Assembly: GCA_007124945.1 (NCBI GenBank)
Contig: SLED01000197.1
Span: forward strand, 1-40,888
Source of the DNA: Salinibacteraceae bacterium
GTDB taxonomy: Bacteria; Bacteroidota; Rhodothermia; Rhodothermales; Salinibacteraceae
Direction of reading: 5' to 3'
DNA: 40,888 nt
Shown: piece by piece, positions 1 through 8,062 of the stretch
Position numbering within the stretch: position 1 is the stretch's first letter
Layout of the letters: every line of letters begins with the position of its first letter
Program-made: the position numbers and the translations under genes
The notes under the pieces: generated by a model
Seen by the model: the letters and a program-made list of their open reading frames with translations, nothing else
What the model was told of the DNA's origin: nothing
The model's database searches: none

Positions 1-1380
1 AAGGATTTGATGACAGCCGGTTACCTGGGGCTGGGGCTGGCGCGCACAAAGGGAGCGGACGGAATCGCAGAAGCGCTGGTCATTGTGCAAGCGCTCATCG
101 ATCATTTCTGGGAGGAGCTGCATCCGCAGAAAGAAATCCGCCGCCGCAATTCGCTGCAGTTCATCGCCGACCGGTTTAAGCAAACGATCCAGCTCTGGGA
201 TCATAGTCCGAAGGAAGCCGAACGTGAACCGCTTGAGATTGCGCAACAGGCGCTCAGCGCTATTCAGAGCTTCACAATGGAGGAGATGGAGGAAAACGCT
301 CCAGCACTGAGTGGACTTGTCTCGGCACTTCGGGACCGAGCGCGTCGCCTGCCGAATCTTAACGAGGAGGAAGAGGGGCAGGAGCAGCAAGAAGAGGGTG
401 CGGATGAGGCGACACCGGAAGCCGGGAAATCCGTTCCTGCCGCTGCCCCAACCGAAGTATCCTCGCAAAACGATGCGCGCAGCGCAGTAAATAGTGCCGC
501 CACGTTTTTGCGAGCAGAGGACCCAACAAGCCCAGCCCCCTATCAACTGATGCGCAGCCTGCGCTGGGGCGTTTTTGTCGGGTCGCCGCCGCATGAAGAT
601 CGCATCACGCGGATCGATCCGCCTCTGAAGCAGCGGCGCAACTATCTAAGCGGCCTTCTTGAAGAAAAGGAGTTCGAAACGTTGCTCATGGAAGCGGAGA
701 AGTCGTTTCAGAGCGGGCCATTCCACGTCTGGCTGGATCTTCAGCGCCTGCAGATAACAGCCACGTCGGCACTCGGAGAGCCCTATCAACCACTTACCAT
801 CGCATTAAAGGGGGCGCTGGCCGAGCTGCTTCAACGAGTGCCTGAGCTACCTTCCCTTCGATTCAGCGATGAGACCCCTTTTGCAAGCGGCCTTACAAAG
901 GAATGGATAGACGCGGAGATTTTAACAATGGCTGCCGCAGGAGGCGGGCGGGCTACCTCGCGCGGAAATGGTAGCGGCGGGGCAGATGAGGTCGACGCGC
1001 TGTATGAGGAGGCCCGGGAGAAGCTGGGGGCGGGAGACCTCTCCGGCGCGCTGGCACACATGAAAAACTCTGTAAAGGATGGCTCTCAGCGCGCCCGGTT
1101 TCGCCGCCGCCTGTACGAGGCTCAGCTCTGCGTCCGCGCCGAGCAGCATTCCATCGCACGAGCCATCCTTGAGGGGCTCGACCACGAGGTTGAAGCGCAT
1201 GGACTCGATTTGTGGTATCCACCGCTGGCGCTCCAGGTGTGGGGCCACCTGCACGATTGCTATAAAAACCTGGCCCGTGCAGCCCCCAATGCGGAAAAAG
1301 CATCGCTCAGTGAGCAGGCTACGCAAACGCTGCACAAAATTGCCAGGCTCGATGCCGACCGAGCCCTTCAATTAAAGTGA
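1..1380 (+). CDS. tssA: T6SS protein TssA, VasJ-type (5' partial)
   Basis: TssA proteins organise T6SS baseplate and tail assembly in the cytoplasm. The reading frame is already open at base 1 (Lys-Asp-Leu-Met), and the first residues match the middle of the ImpA N-terminal domain (pattern 'KDL...YL.L.L.RT.G', then 'W..LHP'). About 70 residues of the normal N-terminus are therefore outside the window, and the TTG/ATG at 7-12 is not the true start. An acidic Glu/Gln/Pro-rich linker lies at roughly residues 120-160. The C-terminal part (about residue 330 onward, 'DALYEEAREKLGAGDLSGAL' to 'LWYPPLALQVW') resembles the VasJ C-terminal domain, so this is a VasJ-like form rather than a TssA1-like form. 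It stands upstream of tssB across a 486-nt gap, perhaps as the last gene of an upstream unit. Family call firm; true length unknown. Confidence 0.88.
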   Translation, partial: KDLMTAGYLGLGLARTKGADGIAEALVIVQALIDHFWEELHPQKEIRRRNSLQFIADRFKQTIQLWDHSPKEAEREPLEIAQQALSAIQSFTMEEMEENAPALSGLVSALRDRARRLPNLNEEEEGQEQQEEGADEATPEAGKSVPAAAPTEVSSQNDARSAVNSAATFLRAEDPTSPAPYQLMRSLRWGVFVGSPPHEDRITRIDPPLKQRRNYLSGLLEEKEFETLLMEAEKSFQSGPFHVWLDLQRLQITATSALGEPYQPLTIALKGALAELLQRVPELPSLRFSDETPFASGLTKEWIDAEILTMAAAGGGRATSRGNGSGGADEVDALYEEAREKLGAGDLSGALAHMKNSVKDGSQRARFRRRLYEAQLCVRAEQHSIARAILEGLDHEVEAHGLDLWYPPLALQVWGHLHDCYKNLARAAPNAEKASLSEQATQTLHKIARLDADRALQLK

Positions 1381-1406
1381 AAGGAGGGTGCACGCAGGAT
1401 ATAAAA

Positions 1407-1537
1407 TGATTGTTGTCACACGTATAATCCCGGCAGGCAAATCCTTGCGGTGTCGAGTGCACACAGAACGCATTATGTATCCTGCGTTTCGCTAACTCCT
1501 GCTGCTGAGTACGAGTATTCGACAATTGATTGTTGTC
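1407..1537. repeat. 11-nt direct repeat pair upstream of tssB
   Basis: TGATTGTTGTC occurs at 1407-1417 and again at 1527-1537, exactly 120 nt apart on the same strand. An 11-nt exact repeat within under 500 nt is unlikely by chance. A related sequence in opposite orientation, GGCAACAATCT (9 of 11 positions), occurs at 19207-19217 in the gap before the second sheath gene. This could be a regulator binding site; that is inference. Confidence 0.35.
1423..1428 (+). promoter_or_regulatory. Candidate -10 box (TATAAT)
   Basis: A perfect TATAAT lies six bases after the first copy of the 11-nt repeat. No convincing TTGACA-like -35 stands 16-18 nt upstream, so it would need an activator or is fortuitous. 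If used, the tssB leader would be about 430 nt. Confidence 0.25.
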
Positions 1538-1717
1538 CGGTTGAGCGAGGATTTTGCGCATTTATGATTAGAGCATGCACCGATCTTTGCGGTGTACAAA
1601 AAAACTGATTCACTAAGTGCATAAGTGGCAGGAGCACCAACGGGTAAGCCGAAGCGCAATTCCGTGCCACTCCAATTCTACAATGTTACAATCCTATGAA
1701 TAGTCCCCAGCCTTTTG

Positions 1718-1723
1718 TATACT
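1718..1723 (+). promoter_or_regulatory. Candidate -10 box (TATACT) before tssB
   Basis: TATACT (5 of 6 to the sigma-70 -10 consensus) lies about 145 nt upstream of the tssB start. No clear -35 element is found at normal spacing. The same hexamer appears in the gap at 28208. Weak prediction. Confidence 0.25.
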
Positions 1724-1866
1724 ACAGTGACAAGTGTCGTCTCCGGGCAGGTAGTTGCGGAAGCGTGGTGAATCGATGTGTGGCGAAGCCCAATGTCTCC
1801 GTAAGCCGGTATGTTCTTCACCTGCCACAGTAGCGTAGGATAATTGACCATTGAACGAGGTATGTA

Positions 1867-2394
1867 ATGTCATCCAGTTTTCAGCACGAAAAACCACCTG
1901 CACGGATCAATCTCTTTTTGGAGGTTGCCAAAGGTGATGCCAAGGAAAAGTTAGAACTGCCCTTGCGCCTATTGGTGATGGGGGATTACCTGGGAGGAGA
2001 GGACGATACGCCTCTGGCTGAGCGAGAGGTGGTAAATCTCAACTCCAATAACTTTGAGGACGTGATGAGCTCGAATGATCTCGGGCTTGAGTTCACGGTG
2101 AAGGACCGCCTTCGAGGAGGGGACAACGAGATGAAGGTCAATCTGGATATCGACGGGATGCACTCGTTTAGTCCAGAGGAAGTTGCCAAGCAGATACCGG
2201 AGCTAAGCAAGCTGCTCGCCACGCGCAACCTGTTGCAGGATTTGCGCAACCGGCTCATCAGTATGGGGGATTTTCGGAAGGAGCTTGAGAAGGTGGTCAA
2301 GGACGAGGAGATGCGCGAGAAGCTGCTTGGCGAGCTTGCCGGGTTTGTGCAGGAAGATGGAGATGCTGGCGAGGCGGCCGAAGAGGAAGAGTGA
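1867..2394 (+). CDS. tssB: T6SS contractile sheath small subunit TssB
   Basis: TssB (VipA) pairs with TssC to build the cytoplasmic contractile sheath around the Hcp tube. The 175-aa length is normal for the family. The N-terminal signature 'ARINLFLEVAKGDAKEKLEL', followed by 'LRLLVMGDYLG', then 'SPEEVAKQIPELSKLLATRN' and a helical C-terminal region, is diagnostic. The protein ends in an acidic tail (EEAA/EEEE-like). The ATG is preceded by GAGG six nt upstream (1857-1860). The next gene, tssC, begins 62 nt downstream, as in nearly all T6SS loci. A second, fused TssB-like domain occurs at 19536-21431. Confidence 0.96.
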   Translation: MSSSFQHEKPPARINLFLEVAKGDAKEKLELPLRLLVMGDYLGGEDDTPLAEREVVNLNSNNFEDVMSSNDLGLEFTVKDRLRGGDNEMKVNLDIDGMHSFSPEEVAKQIPELSKLLATRNLLQDLRNRLISMGDFRKELEKVVKDEEMREKLLGELAGFVQEDGDAGEAAEEEE

Positions 2395-2456
2395 CCGATC
2401 CGCCGACGCGGGTCCTTTCACTGTCAGGTTTTGTTAATCAACGTATGGACTGAATC

Positions 2457-3980
2457 ATGGCGGAAACGCAAGCACAAGAGGCATCAGACGGTGGAGCAGT
2501 AGAGGAGCAATCACTGCTCGATAGCATTCTGCAGAAGGTTGAAGTGGAGAGTCCTGGTGAATCGGTCAGCATTGACGATTTCAAGGATCAGCGGGCTGTG
2601 GCGGAGAAGGACCGCGGTGCTATGGTGGCAGCGGCCCTGCGTGTGTTCGTCGATGCGGTGGTGGACATGGGCGAGCCACTGGAGAAGATCGACAAATACC
2701 TGCTCGATCAACTGATCTCCAATATCGACGAAAAGATCAGCCGACAGCTGGATGAGATTCTCCACCACGACGACTTCCAGCATATGGAGTCGGCCTGGCG
2801 GAGCCTTAAATTTCTGGTGGATCGGACTGATTTTCGGCAGAAGGTTAAAATCGAGATGCTTCACGCCACAAAGGATGAGCTGCGGGAGTCGTTTGAGGAT
2901 GCACCAGAGCTTATTCAATCCGCGCTGTATAAGCACGTGTACACGAACGCGTACGATCAGCCCGGCGCTGATCCTTACGCCGCCGTCGTAACCAACTACG
3001 AGTTTGACAATTCACCGCAGGATATTTCCCTCCTGCAAAACGCCTCGAAGGTAGGGGCATCAGCGCATTGTCCGTTCCTTGCCTCCATCGGACCGGCCTT
3101 CTTCGGTAAGGAGTCGATGGAGGAGTGGAAGAAGATCCCCGACCTGTCTGCCTACATGGAGACAGCAGATTATATCAAATGGAACTCCTTCCGAGAAACG
3201 GAAGACTCGCGGTATGTGGGGCTAACGTTCCCCAGCTACATGGCGCGGCTTCCGTATGACCCGGAAGACAACCCGGTCAAAGACTTTAACTACCGTGAGG
3301 ACGTCAAGGGCTCGGACCACGATCGGTATCTCTGGGGAAGTTCTTCCTTCTTGTTCGCCTCCAATATGGTGCGCGCTTTTCAGAGCGATGGATGGTGCGT
3401 GCAGATAAGGGGCCCTCAGGCAGGTGGAAAAGTGGAAGATCTCCCCGTCCATCTCTATGACGTTGGCAAGGGCAAGGAAATGAAGATTCCTACCGAGGTG
3501 CCGATCAGCGAGACGCTGGAATTCGAGTGCGCCAACCTGGGCTTTATTCCGCTGAGCCACTACCAGGATCAGGACTTCGCCGTATTCTTCTCGGCCAATT
3601 CCACGCAGAAGCCCAAGATTTACGACGATCCGGACGCTACTGCTAACAGCCGCATCAACTCGCGCTTACCCTACATCTTCCTGGCCTCGCGCATCTCGCA
3701 CTATCTGAAGGTGCTGCAGCGCGAGAATATCGGTGCGACCAAGGATAAGACCGTCATCGAAGACGAGCTGAACAACTGGCTCAACAGCCTTGTCACGGAA
3801 ATGCCCAACCCGACGCCCAAGCAGGTGGCCAAGTATCCACTACGTGCCGCCCAGGTGAAGGTGCATGATGTGGAGGACAACCCCGGCTTCTTCCGGGTCG
3901 AAACGATGATTATGCCTCATTTCCAGATCGAAGGAATGGATATCAATCTGTCCCTCGTTGGAAAACTACCCAAGGAATAG
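2457..3980 (+). CDS. tssC: T6SS contractile sheath large subunit TssC
   Basis: TssC (VipB) is the main sheath subunit; TssB/TssC heterodimers polymerise, contract and are disassembled by ClpV. The 507-aa length is normal. Visible family features are the N-terminal helix 'SLLDSILQKVEVES', the 'ESAWRSLKFLVDRTDF' segment (about residues 111-126), the 'GASAHCPFLASIGPAFFG' segment, and the C-terminal 'PGFFRVETMIMPHFQIEGMD' ending with 'SLVGKLPKE'. No strong Shine-Dalgarno sequence precedes the ATG. A divergent paralogue fused to a TssB domain is encoded at 19536-21431. Confidence 0.97.
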   Translation: MAETQAQEASDGGAVEEQSLLDSILQKVEVESPGESVSIDDFKDQRAVAEKDRGAMVAAALRVFVDAVVDMGEPLEKIDKYLLDQLISNIDEKISRQLDEILHHDDFQHMESAWRSLKFLVDRTDFRQKVKIEMLHATKDELRESFEDAPELIQSALYKHVYTNAYDQPGADPYAAVVTNYEFDNSPQDISLLQNASKVGASAHCPFLASIGPAFFGKESMEEWKKIPDLSAYMETADYIKWNSFRETEDSRYVGLTFPSYMARLPYDPEDNPVKDFNYREDVKGSDHDRYLWGSSSFLFASNMVRAFQSDGWCVQIRGPQAGGKVEDLPVHLYDVGKGKEMKIPTEVPISETLEFECANLGFIPLSHYQDQDFAVFFSANSTQKPKIYDDPDATANSRINSRLPYIFLASRISHYLKVLQRENIGATKDKTVIEDELNNWLNSLVTEMPNPTPKQVAKYPLRAAQVKVHDVEDNPGFFRVETMIMPHFQIEGMDINLSLVGKLPKE

Positions 3981-4025
3981 TGAAGTGCCCCGGCCCTTTG
4001 TGTAGGTGCTCCCATGTGAGGAGGA

Positions 4026-4043
4026 CATGCAGGCCATTGCATG
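4026..4043 (+). repeat. Inverted repeat (hairpin) between tssC and hcp, first
   Basis: CATGCA (4026-4031) and TGCATG (4038-4043) can pair across a 6-nt loop. No T-tract follows, so this is not an intrinsic terminator. It may be an mRNA-processing or stability element ahead of the highly expressed hcp gene; that role is inferred. Confidence 0.4.
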
Positions 4044-4051
4044 CAGAAGAC

Positions 4052-4066
4052 ACCGGATTCTCCGGT
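4052..4066 (+). repeat. Inverted repeat (hairpin) between tssC and hcp, second
   Basis: ACCGGA (4052-4057) and TCCGGT (4061-4066) form a perfect 6-bp stem with a 3-nt loop, 8 nt after the first hairpin and 34 nt before the hcp start. It lacks a following U-run, which argues for RNA stability or processing rather than termination. Confidence 0.45.
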
Positions 4067-4100
4067 ATAACGCTCATTCAAACGCAATGGAGGATTTATT

Positions 4101-4586
4101 ATGGCAACACCCGGCTATGCTGAGTTTCTTGACGACCAGGGTAACCTGATTGAAGGTGGTGTACAGATCGCCGGCCGCGAAGGCTGGTCTGAGATTATGG
4201 AGTTCGAGCATGGGATGGACATTCCCACAGATCCGCACACTGGCAAACTTACCGGTGTTCGGCAGCACGGCGAGTTGACGCTCGTAAAGGAATATGATTC
4301 GGCTTCACCATTACTCTACCGCGCCTGCTGCGTCGGACAGACGCTAAGTGAGGTTAACATCCACTGGTATCAGATTGACGACACCGGGACGGAGGTCGAG
4401 TACTTCCGGCATACGCTTGAGCAGGCCAAGGTGGCCGCAGTGAAGTCGTTTATGCACAACACGAAGGATCCGCGATACGAGCGGATGACCCATCTTGAAA
4501 AAGTATCGCTCGTCTACGGCCAGATCACGTGGCTCTATGTCGATGGGTCGCTTGAGTACACCGACTCGTGGGTGGAGGAGCGATAG
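4101..4586 (+). CDS. hcp: T6SS tube protein Hcp (TssD)
   Basis: Hcp hexamers stack to form the inner tube that is propelled out of the cell, and they can carry small effectors in the lumen. The 161-aa length matches the family. Typical features are the N-terminal 'IEGGVQIAGREGWSEIMEF' strand segment, the central 'GVRQHGELTLVKEYDSASPL' and the C-terminal 'MTHLEKVSLVYGQITWLY' strands. The ATG has a good ribosome site, GGAGG at 4088-4092, stronger than those of its neighbours and consistent with high expression. Two hairpins lie in the 120-nt gap after tssC. It is a canonical single-domain Hcp without a C-terminal toxin extension. Confidence 0.95.
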   Translation: MATPGYAEFLDDQGNLIEGGVQIAGREGWSEIMEFEHGMDIPTDPHTGKLTGVRQHGELTLVKEYDSASPLLYRACCVGQTLSEVNIHWYQIDDTGTEVEYFRHTLEQAKVAAVKSFMHNTKDPRYERMTHLEKVSLVYGQITWLYVDGSLEYTDSWVEER

Positions 4587-4674
4587 ATTAATGCTGCCTG
4601 AAGCGGGGCTGGCTGTTAGCTACTGCTCGGTAGCCGCTGAGGTGCGATGGCACCAGCTTAACGGTACACCGCAG

Positions 4675-4680
4675 AAGGAG
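4675..4680 (+). promoter_or_regulatory. Ribosome binding site deciding the tssE start
   Basis: AAGGAG at 4675-4680 overlaps a possible GTG start at 4680 and lies 11 nt before the ATG at 4692. A start inside its own Shine-Dalgarno sequence cannot use it, so the ATG at 4692 is preferred. Confidence 0.55.
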
Positions 4681-4691
4681 TGGATGACACT

Positions 4692-5105
4692 ATGGAGGCC
4701 GGATTATATGACGTGCTGCGGGGGTGCTTTCATGACGGCACCAAGCTGAGCGAGACGCCCGAATCGTCATGGCGCATGCAGAGCGTGCTGTCCAATTTGA
4801 CACACCTGTTCAACACGCGCCAGGGTGCGATTGCGCACCTGCCGGAGTACGGGTTGCCCGATCCATCAATCGTGTATCGCGACTCTCCCGACGCCATCCA
4901 TGTGTTGCAGCAGTCGGTCCGGCGAGCAATAGAACGGTTTGAGCCACGGCTTCAGCGGGTACGTGTCCGGCATGTCGATCGCGAAGATGACGTGCTGCGG
5001 TTAACATTCGTGATATCGGCTCGCCTCGCCAGCGGACAACGCGTAAAATTGCAAACCACCTTCGCCTCCGACGACCTCGTGCAGGTAAGCCCCTGGATGC
5101 GATAA
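4692..5105 (+). CDS. tssE: T6SS baseplate protein TssE (gp25-like)
   Basis: TssE is the gp25-like baseplate wedge component that initiates sheath polymerisation, in complex with TssF, TssG and TssK. The 137-aa product carries the diagnostic 'TRQGAIAHLPEYGLPD' motif (about residues 42-57) and a C-terminal gp25 beta region with 'LQRVRVRHVDR' and 'LRLTFVISARL'. Start at ATG 4692 (MEAGLYDVL...) is chosen because of AAGGAG upstream; an in-frame GTG at 4680 would add four residues. It sits between hcp and tssF, in the order expected of a T6SS operon. Confidence 0.92.
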   Translation: MEAGLYDVLRGCFHDGTKLSETPESSWRMQSVLSNLTHLFNTRQGAIAHLPEYGLPDPSIVYRDSPDAIHVLQQSVRRAIERFEPRLQRVRVRHVDREDDVLRLTFVISARLASGQRVKLQTTFASDDLVQVSPWMR

Positions 5106-5232
5106 GCCGCTGAATGCTGCACCACCCTCGGGCGCAAGGCCCCAACAGCGCTTCGAAATACGAACACTGCCAGCTTTTTTCTCCTCTCGCGGCGCTACTA
5201 CCGCCTGACTTCCACATCGTCAACCGAGCTTT

Positions 5233-6996
5233 ATGACGCGTAAGTACTTCGAAGAGGAGATGCGGTACCTGCACGAGGCAGGGAAGGTGTTTGCCGAGAC
5301 GTATCCGGAGCAAGCGCGCTACCTGAACATTGAGAGCATCTCGGATCGGGATCCCTACGTGGAGCGGCTTTTTGAGGGGTTCGCCTTCCTGGCCGGCAAG
5401 GTTCATGAGCGCCTGGATGATGAGCTGCCGGAGTATGCTGAGAGCCTGCTACACCTTATCGATCCCGATTTTCTGCGGCCCGTACCCGCCATGTCACTCG
5501 TGGAGTTTTCGCCCGAGCCCGGCGCGCTTCAATCGGCAGCCACGCTTCCTCGCGGAACTGAACTCGTGTCGGATGCGGTCGGCGAGGATGAGATTGCATG
5601 CCGCTTCCAGACGTCTGCTCCAGCAACCGTTCGGCCCATAAGGCTCGAAAACGCGAAGCTACACTGGTTATCGGATGGGACCTCAAAGGTTACCATTCAT
5701 CTTGCGCTGGAGGATGCGCTGCCGCTCTCGGAGCTTCAACTGGATGAGCTGCGCCTCTATTTTTATGCTGAGCCGCGCCAGGCAGCGCGCATGTACCTCC
5801 ACTTCACGCAACATGTCAGAAGCGTGACGGCACGCGCTGAAGGTACCGGAGAGCAGAGCCAGGGTCAGGAGCATAATCTCGGACAAGACGCCATCGCACC
5901 GGGCGGTTTTCGTAGAGACGAAAGACTTTTGCCCCGCAGCAAGCGCGCGTTCAGCGGGTTTCGGCTGTTGCAGGAGTACCTCTGCTTCCGTCAGAAATTC
6001 TGGTGCGTGGACGTCAAAGGCCTCGACCGATTGGAGCAGAGGGCGGACGAGGCTGATGCGATTACGCTCATTATTTATTTCGACAAAGCCTACCCGGAGG
6101 AGCATCGGTTTTCGAAGGAGAACGTCCGCTTGCATTGCGTCCCGGTTATCAACCTCTTTGAACAGGATGCCGACCCGATCCGCGTTGATCATGAGCGGTC
6201 GGAGTATCAGCTTCTCGCCGGAAGTCAGTCTCGCCACAGCTACGAGGTGTATGATGTGCAGAAGGTGGTTGGGCGCGAAGCCCGCACGGGGAAGACCCGT
6301 GTTTATCAGCCACTGTATGGCTCAGGGAGCCGCCAGAACGGTAGCCAACGCCGATATTCTCTGTCGCAGCGAATCGGCCCGTCGGGTCGCTTCGAAACCT
6401 ACATCCGGTTAAACCACGCCGGCGCTGATGGTGATATCGCCCGCGAGACCGTCTCGGTTGATTTGCGATGCACCAACGGCACGCTGCCTCGCGAATATCT
6501 CCAGGAGCATAGCATCCATGAGTTCGGGTCATCCGTGCCTTATGAAGTGCAACCGGATAATTTGCTCCAACCAACCTTGATCCTCTACCCCCCGCATCAC
6601 CGGCACGACGACCTTGTCTGGCAGTTCATCGCGCACCGCTCGCTGAATTACCGGACGGTAGCGGACAGAGAGGTACTGGTAGGACTGCTGGAGCTGTACG
6701 ACTGGTCGAAGAGCACGGGCAACCGGCGCCGGCGCGAGGGCATCCGTAATGTGACGTGGCGGCCTAAAGAGGTGCTGGATCGCGGCGCGATTAAGCGCGG
6801 CGCAGAGGTTGTCGTGGAGATTGAAGACGACCACTTCATGGGCGAGGGCGATGTGTGCGTCTTCGGGGAAGTACTCAGTCGCTTTCTTTCCCTCTACGCC
6901 ACTATCAATTCGTTTGTACACCTAACCATCGAAATGACCCCCTCAGGAACAACCTATCAATGGACCCCAGCGAACGGACAGCGACATCTCGTGTGA
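5233..6996 (+). CDS. tssF: T6SS baseplate protein TssF
   Basis: TssF (VasA/ImpG) forms the baseplate wedge with TssG and TssE. The 587-aa length is typical. The N-terminus is strongly conserved: 'RKYFEEEMRYLHEAGKVFA', then 'DRDPYVERLFEGFAFLAGKV' and 'DELPEYAESLLHLIDPDFLR', all within about the first 85 residues. Later features are 'PVINLFEQDADPI' and the C-terminal 'GEGDVCVFGEVLSRFLSLYA' block. A hydrophilic Gln/Gly/Arg-rich stretch around residues 200-230 is probably a loop insertion. The start has no clear Shine-Dalgarno sequence. The end overlaps tssG by 37 nt, indicating translational coupling. Confidence 0.96.
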   Translation: MTRKYFEEEMRYLHEAGKVFAETYPEQARYLNIESISDRDPYVERLFEGFAFLAGKVHERLDDELPEYAESLLHLIDPDFLRPVPAMSLVEFSPEPGALQSAATLPRGTELVSDAVGEDEIACRFQTSAPATVRPIRLENAKLHWLSDGTSKVTIHLALEDALPLSELQLDELRLYFYAEPRQAARMYLHFTQHVRSVTARAEGTGEQSQGQEHNLGQDAIAPGGFRRDERLLPRSKRAFSGFRLLQEYLCFRQKFWCVDVKGLDRLEQRADEADAITLIIYFDKAYPEEHRFSKENVRLHCVPVINLFEQDADPIRVDHERSEYQLLAGSQSRHSYEVYDVQKVVGREARTGKTRVYQPLYGSGSRQNGSQRRYSLSQRIGPSGRFETYIRLNHAGADGDIARETVSVDLRCTNGTLPREYLQEHSIHEFGSSVPYEVQPDNLLQPTLILYPPHHRHDDLVWQFIAHRSLNYRTVADREVLVGLLELYDWSKSTGNRRRREGIRNVTWRPKEVLDRGAIKRGAEVVVEIEDDHFMGEGDVCVFGEVLSRFLSLYATINSFVHLTIEMTPSGTTYQWTPANGQRHLV

Positions 6997-8036
6997 CCGA
7001 GGGCTCCCGGGAGGCCCCTCACTCGCGTGGCGATACCCGCGAGAACGAGGTCTACCGCCGCCTTTTTGAGGAAGGATATCGGTTCGATTTCTTCCAGGCG
7101 ATTCGTCTGCTGGAGCAATACGCTGAGGATGCAACTGCCCCCGGTGAAGTCACGGATATTCGTGAAGAGCGCGTTCGTCTGCGGCCACACGAAGGACTGG
7201 TGTTTCCGGCGGCCGATGTGCGCCGGGTATCGCCACCCACGGCGGACGGGACAGCCGCCGAGGTAACGAGCACCTTCCTGGGGTTGTACGGGATCGACTC
7301 CCCGCTACCGTACTATCTCTACGAGGATCTGGACTCAGACGAGGAGGATGTGCTGCCTCTTCGTGACTTCCTGGACATTTTCAATCATCGGCTCTATGCG
7401 TTTTTCTACCGGGCCTGGAGAAAGCACCGGCCCGGCATCTTTGGAAAACCTGGCCGGACTGATGAGCATGGCCGCCGCGCCCTTTCTATTGCCGGGTTGC
7501 CGCTGAGCATCGCGTCCGATGCGGCCAAGATAGATGACTTGCTCGCCGTTGCCGGTCACCTGGCCTCTCCCATACGCAATGCGCAGGGGCTGCGCCGTTT
7601 GCTCCGGGAAGTGTTTGATGAGCTACCGGTGCGCATCATCGAAAACATCAAGCGGTGGGTTTCCCTCCCATATCGGCCACGCATGGGCAGGCCTGAGAAT
7701 GGAAACGGGTTGTTGCTCGGGCGCACCACCACCATAGGCGAGCGCGTGCTCGACGTCGCAGGCATGTTTCGGATCGAAATCGGACCGATGTCGCTCGAGC
7801 AGTTTAAGTCGTTCCTTCCGCGAGAAGCCTCCGCCCGGCTCCTTGATGAAATCGTACGCCTGTACGCTCCGGATCACCTTCACTACGATGTGCGCCTCCT
7901 TCTCCACGCCGATGAAATCCCCAGCTGCTCGCTCGGCGACGGTGGGGTGCGACTCGGTATGAATTCCTGGCTGGGCCAACCCGAAAGCGATGTAACTGGA
8001 CGAGTGGTAACCTATGCATCCACGCACTACCTGTAA
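6960..8036 (+). CDS. tssG: T6SS baseplate protein TssG
   Basis: TssG (VasB/ImpH) is the partner of TssF in the baseplate wedge. Conserved blocks are 'GYRFDFFQAIRLLEQY' (about residues 38-53), 'VTSTFLGLYGIDSPLPYYLY', 'PLRDFLDIFNHRLYAFFYRA' and a C-terminal 'FLPREASARLLDEIVRLYAP'. The frame is open further upstream to 6855, but those residues overlap tssF deeply and resemble nothing in the family. ATG 6960 has AGGAA 10 nt upstream and gives a 358-aa product of normal length. The 37-nt overlap with tssF supports coupled translation of the two baseplate partners. Confidence 0.93.
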   Translation: MDPSERTATSRVTEGSREAPHSRGDTRENEVYRRLFEEGYRFDFFQAIRLLEQYAEDATAPGEVTDIREERVRLRPHEGLVFPAADVRRVSPPTADGTAAEVTSTFLGLYGIDSPLPYYLYEDLDSDEEDVLPLRDFLDIFNHRLYAFFYRAWRKHRPGIFGKPGRTDEHGRRALSIAGLPLSIASDAAKIDDLLAVAGHLASPIRNAQGLRRLLREVFDELPVRIIENIKRWVSLPYRPRMGRPENGNGLLLGRTTTIGERVLDVAGMFRIEIGPMSLEQFKSFLPREASARLLDEIVRLYAPDHLHYDVRLLLHADEIPSCSLGDGGVRLGMNSWLGQPESDVTGRVVTYASTHYL

Positions 8037-8062
8037 TCCCCCTGGACCTTGCATGTAAGACC

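Larger units (their letters stand above)
1381..1866. other. 486-nt non-coding gap between tssA and tssB
   Basis: I see no credible gene here; short open frames lack family features. The gap is more A+T-rich than the flanking genes. It holds an 11-nt direct repeat, a perfect TATAAT and a TATACT (listed separately). It is the obvious place for the promoter of the tssB-onward operon. No intrinsic terminator with a T-tract was seen after tssA. Confidence 0.6.

Noticed and set aside
6855-6959. Longer N-terminus for TssG
   Set aside because: It would overlap tssF by over 140 nt and encodes residues unlike the family; ATG 6960 has AGGAA upstream.
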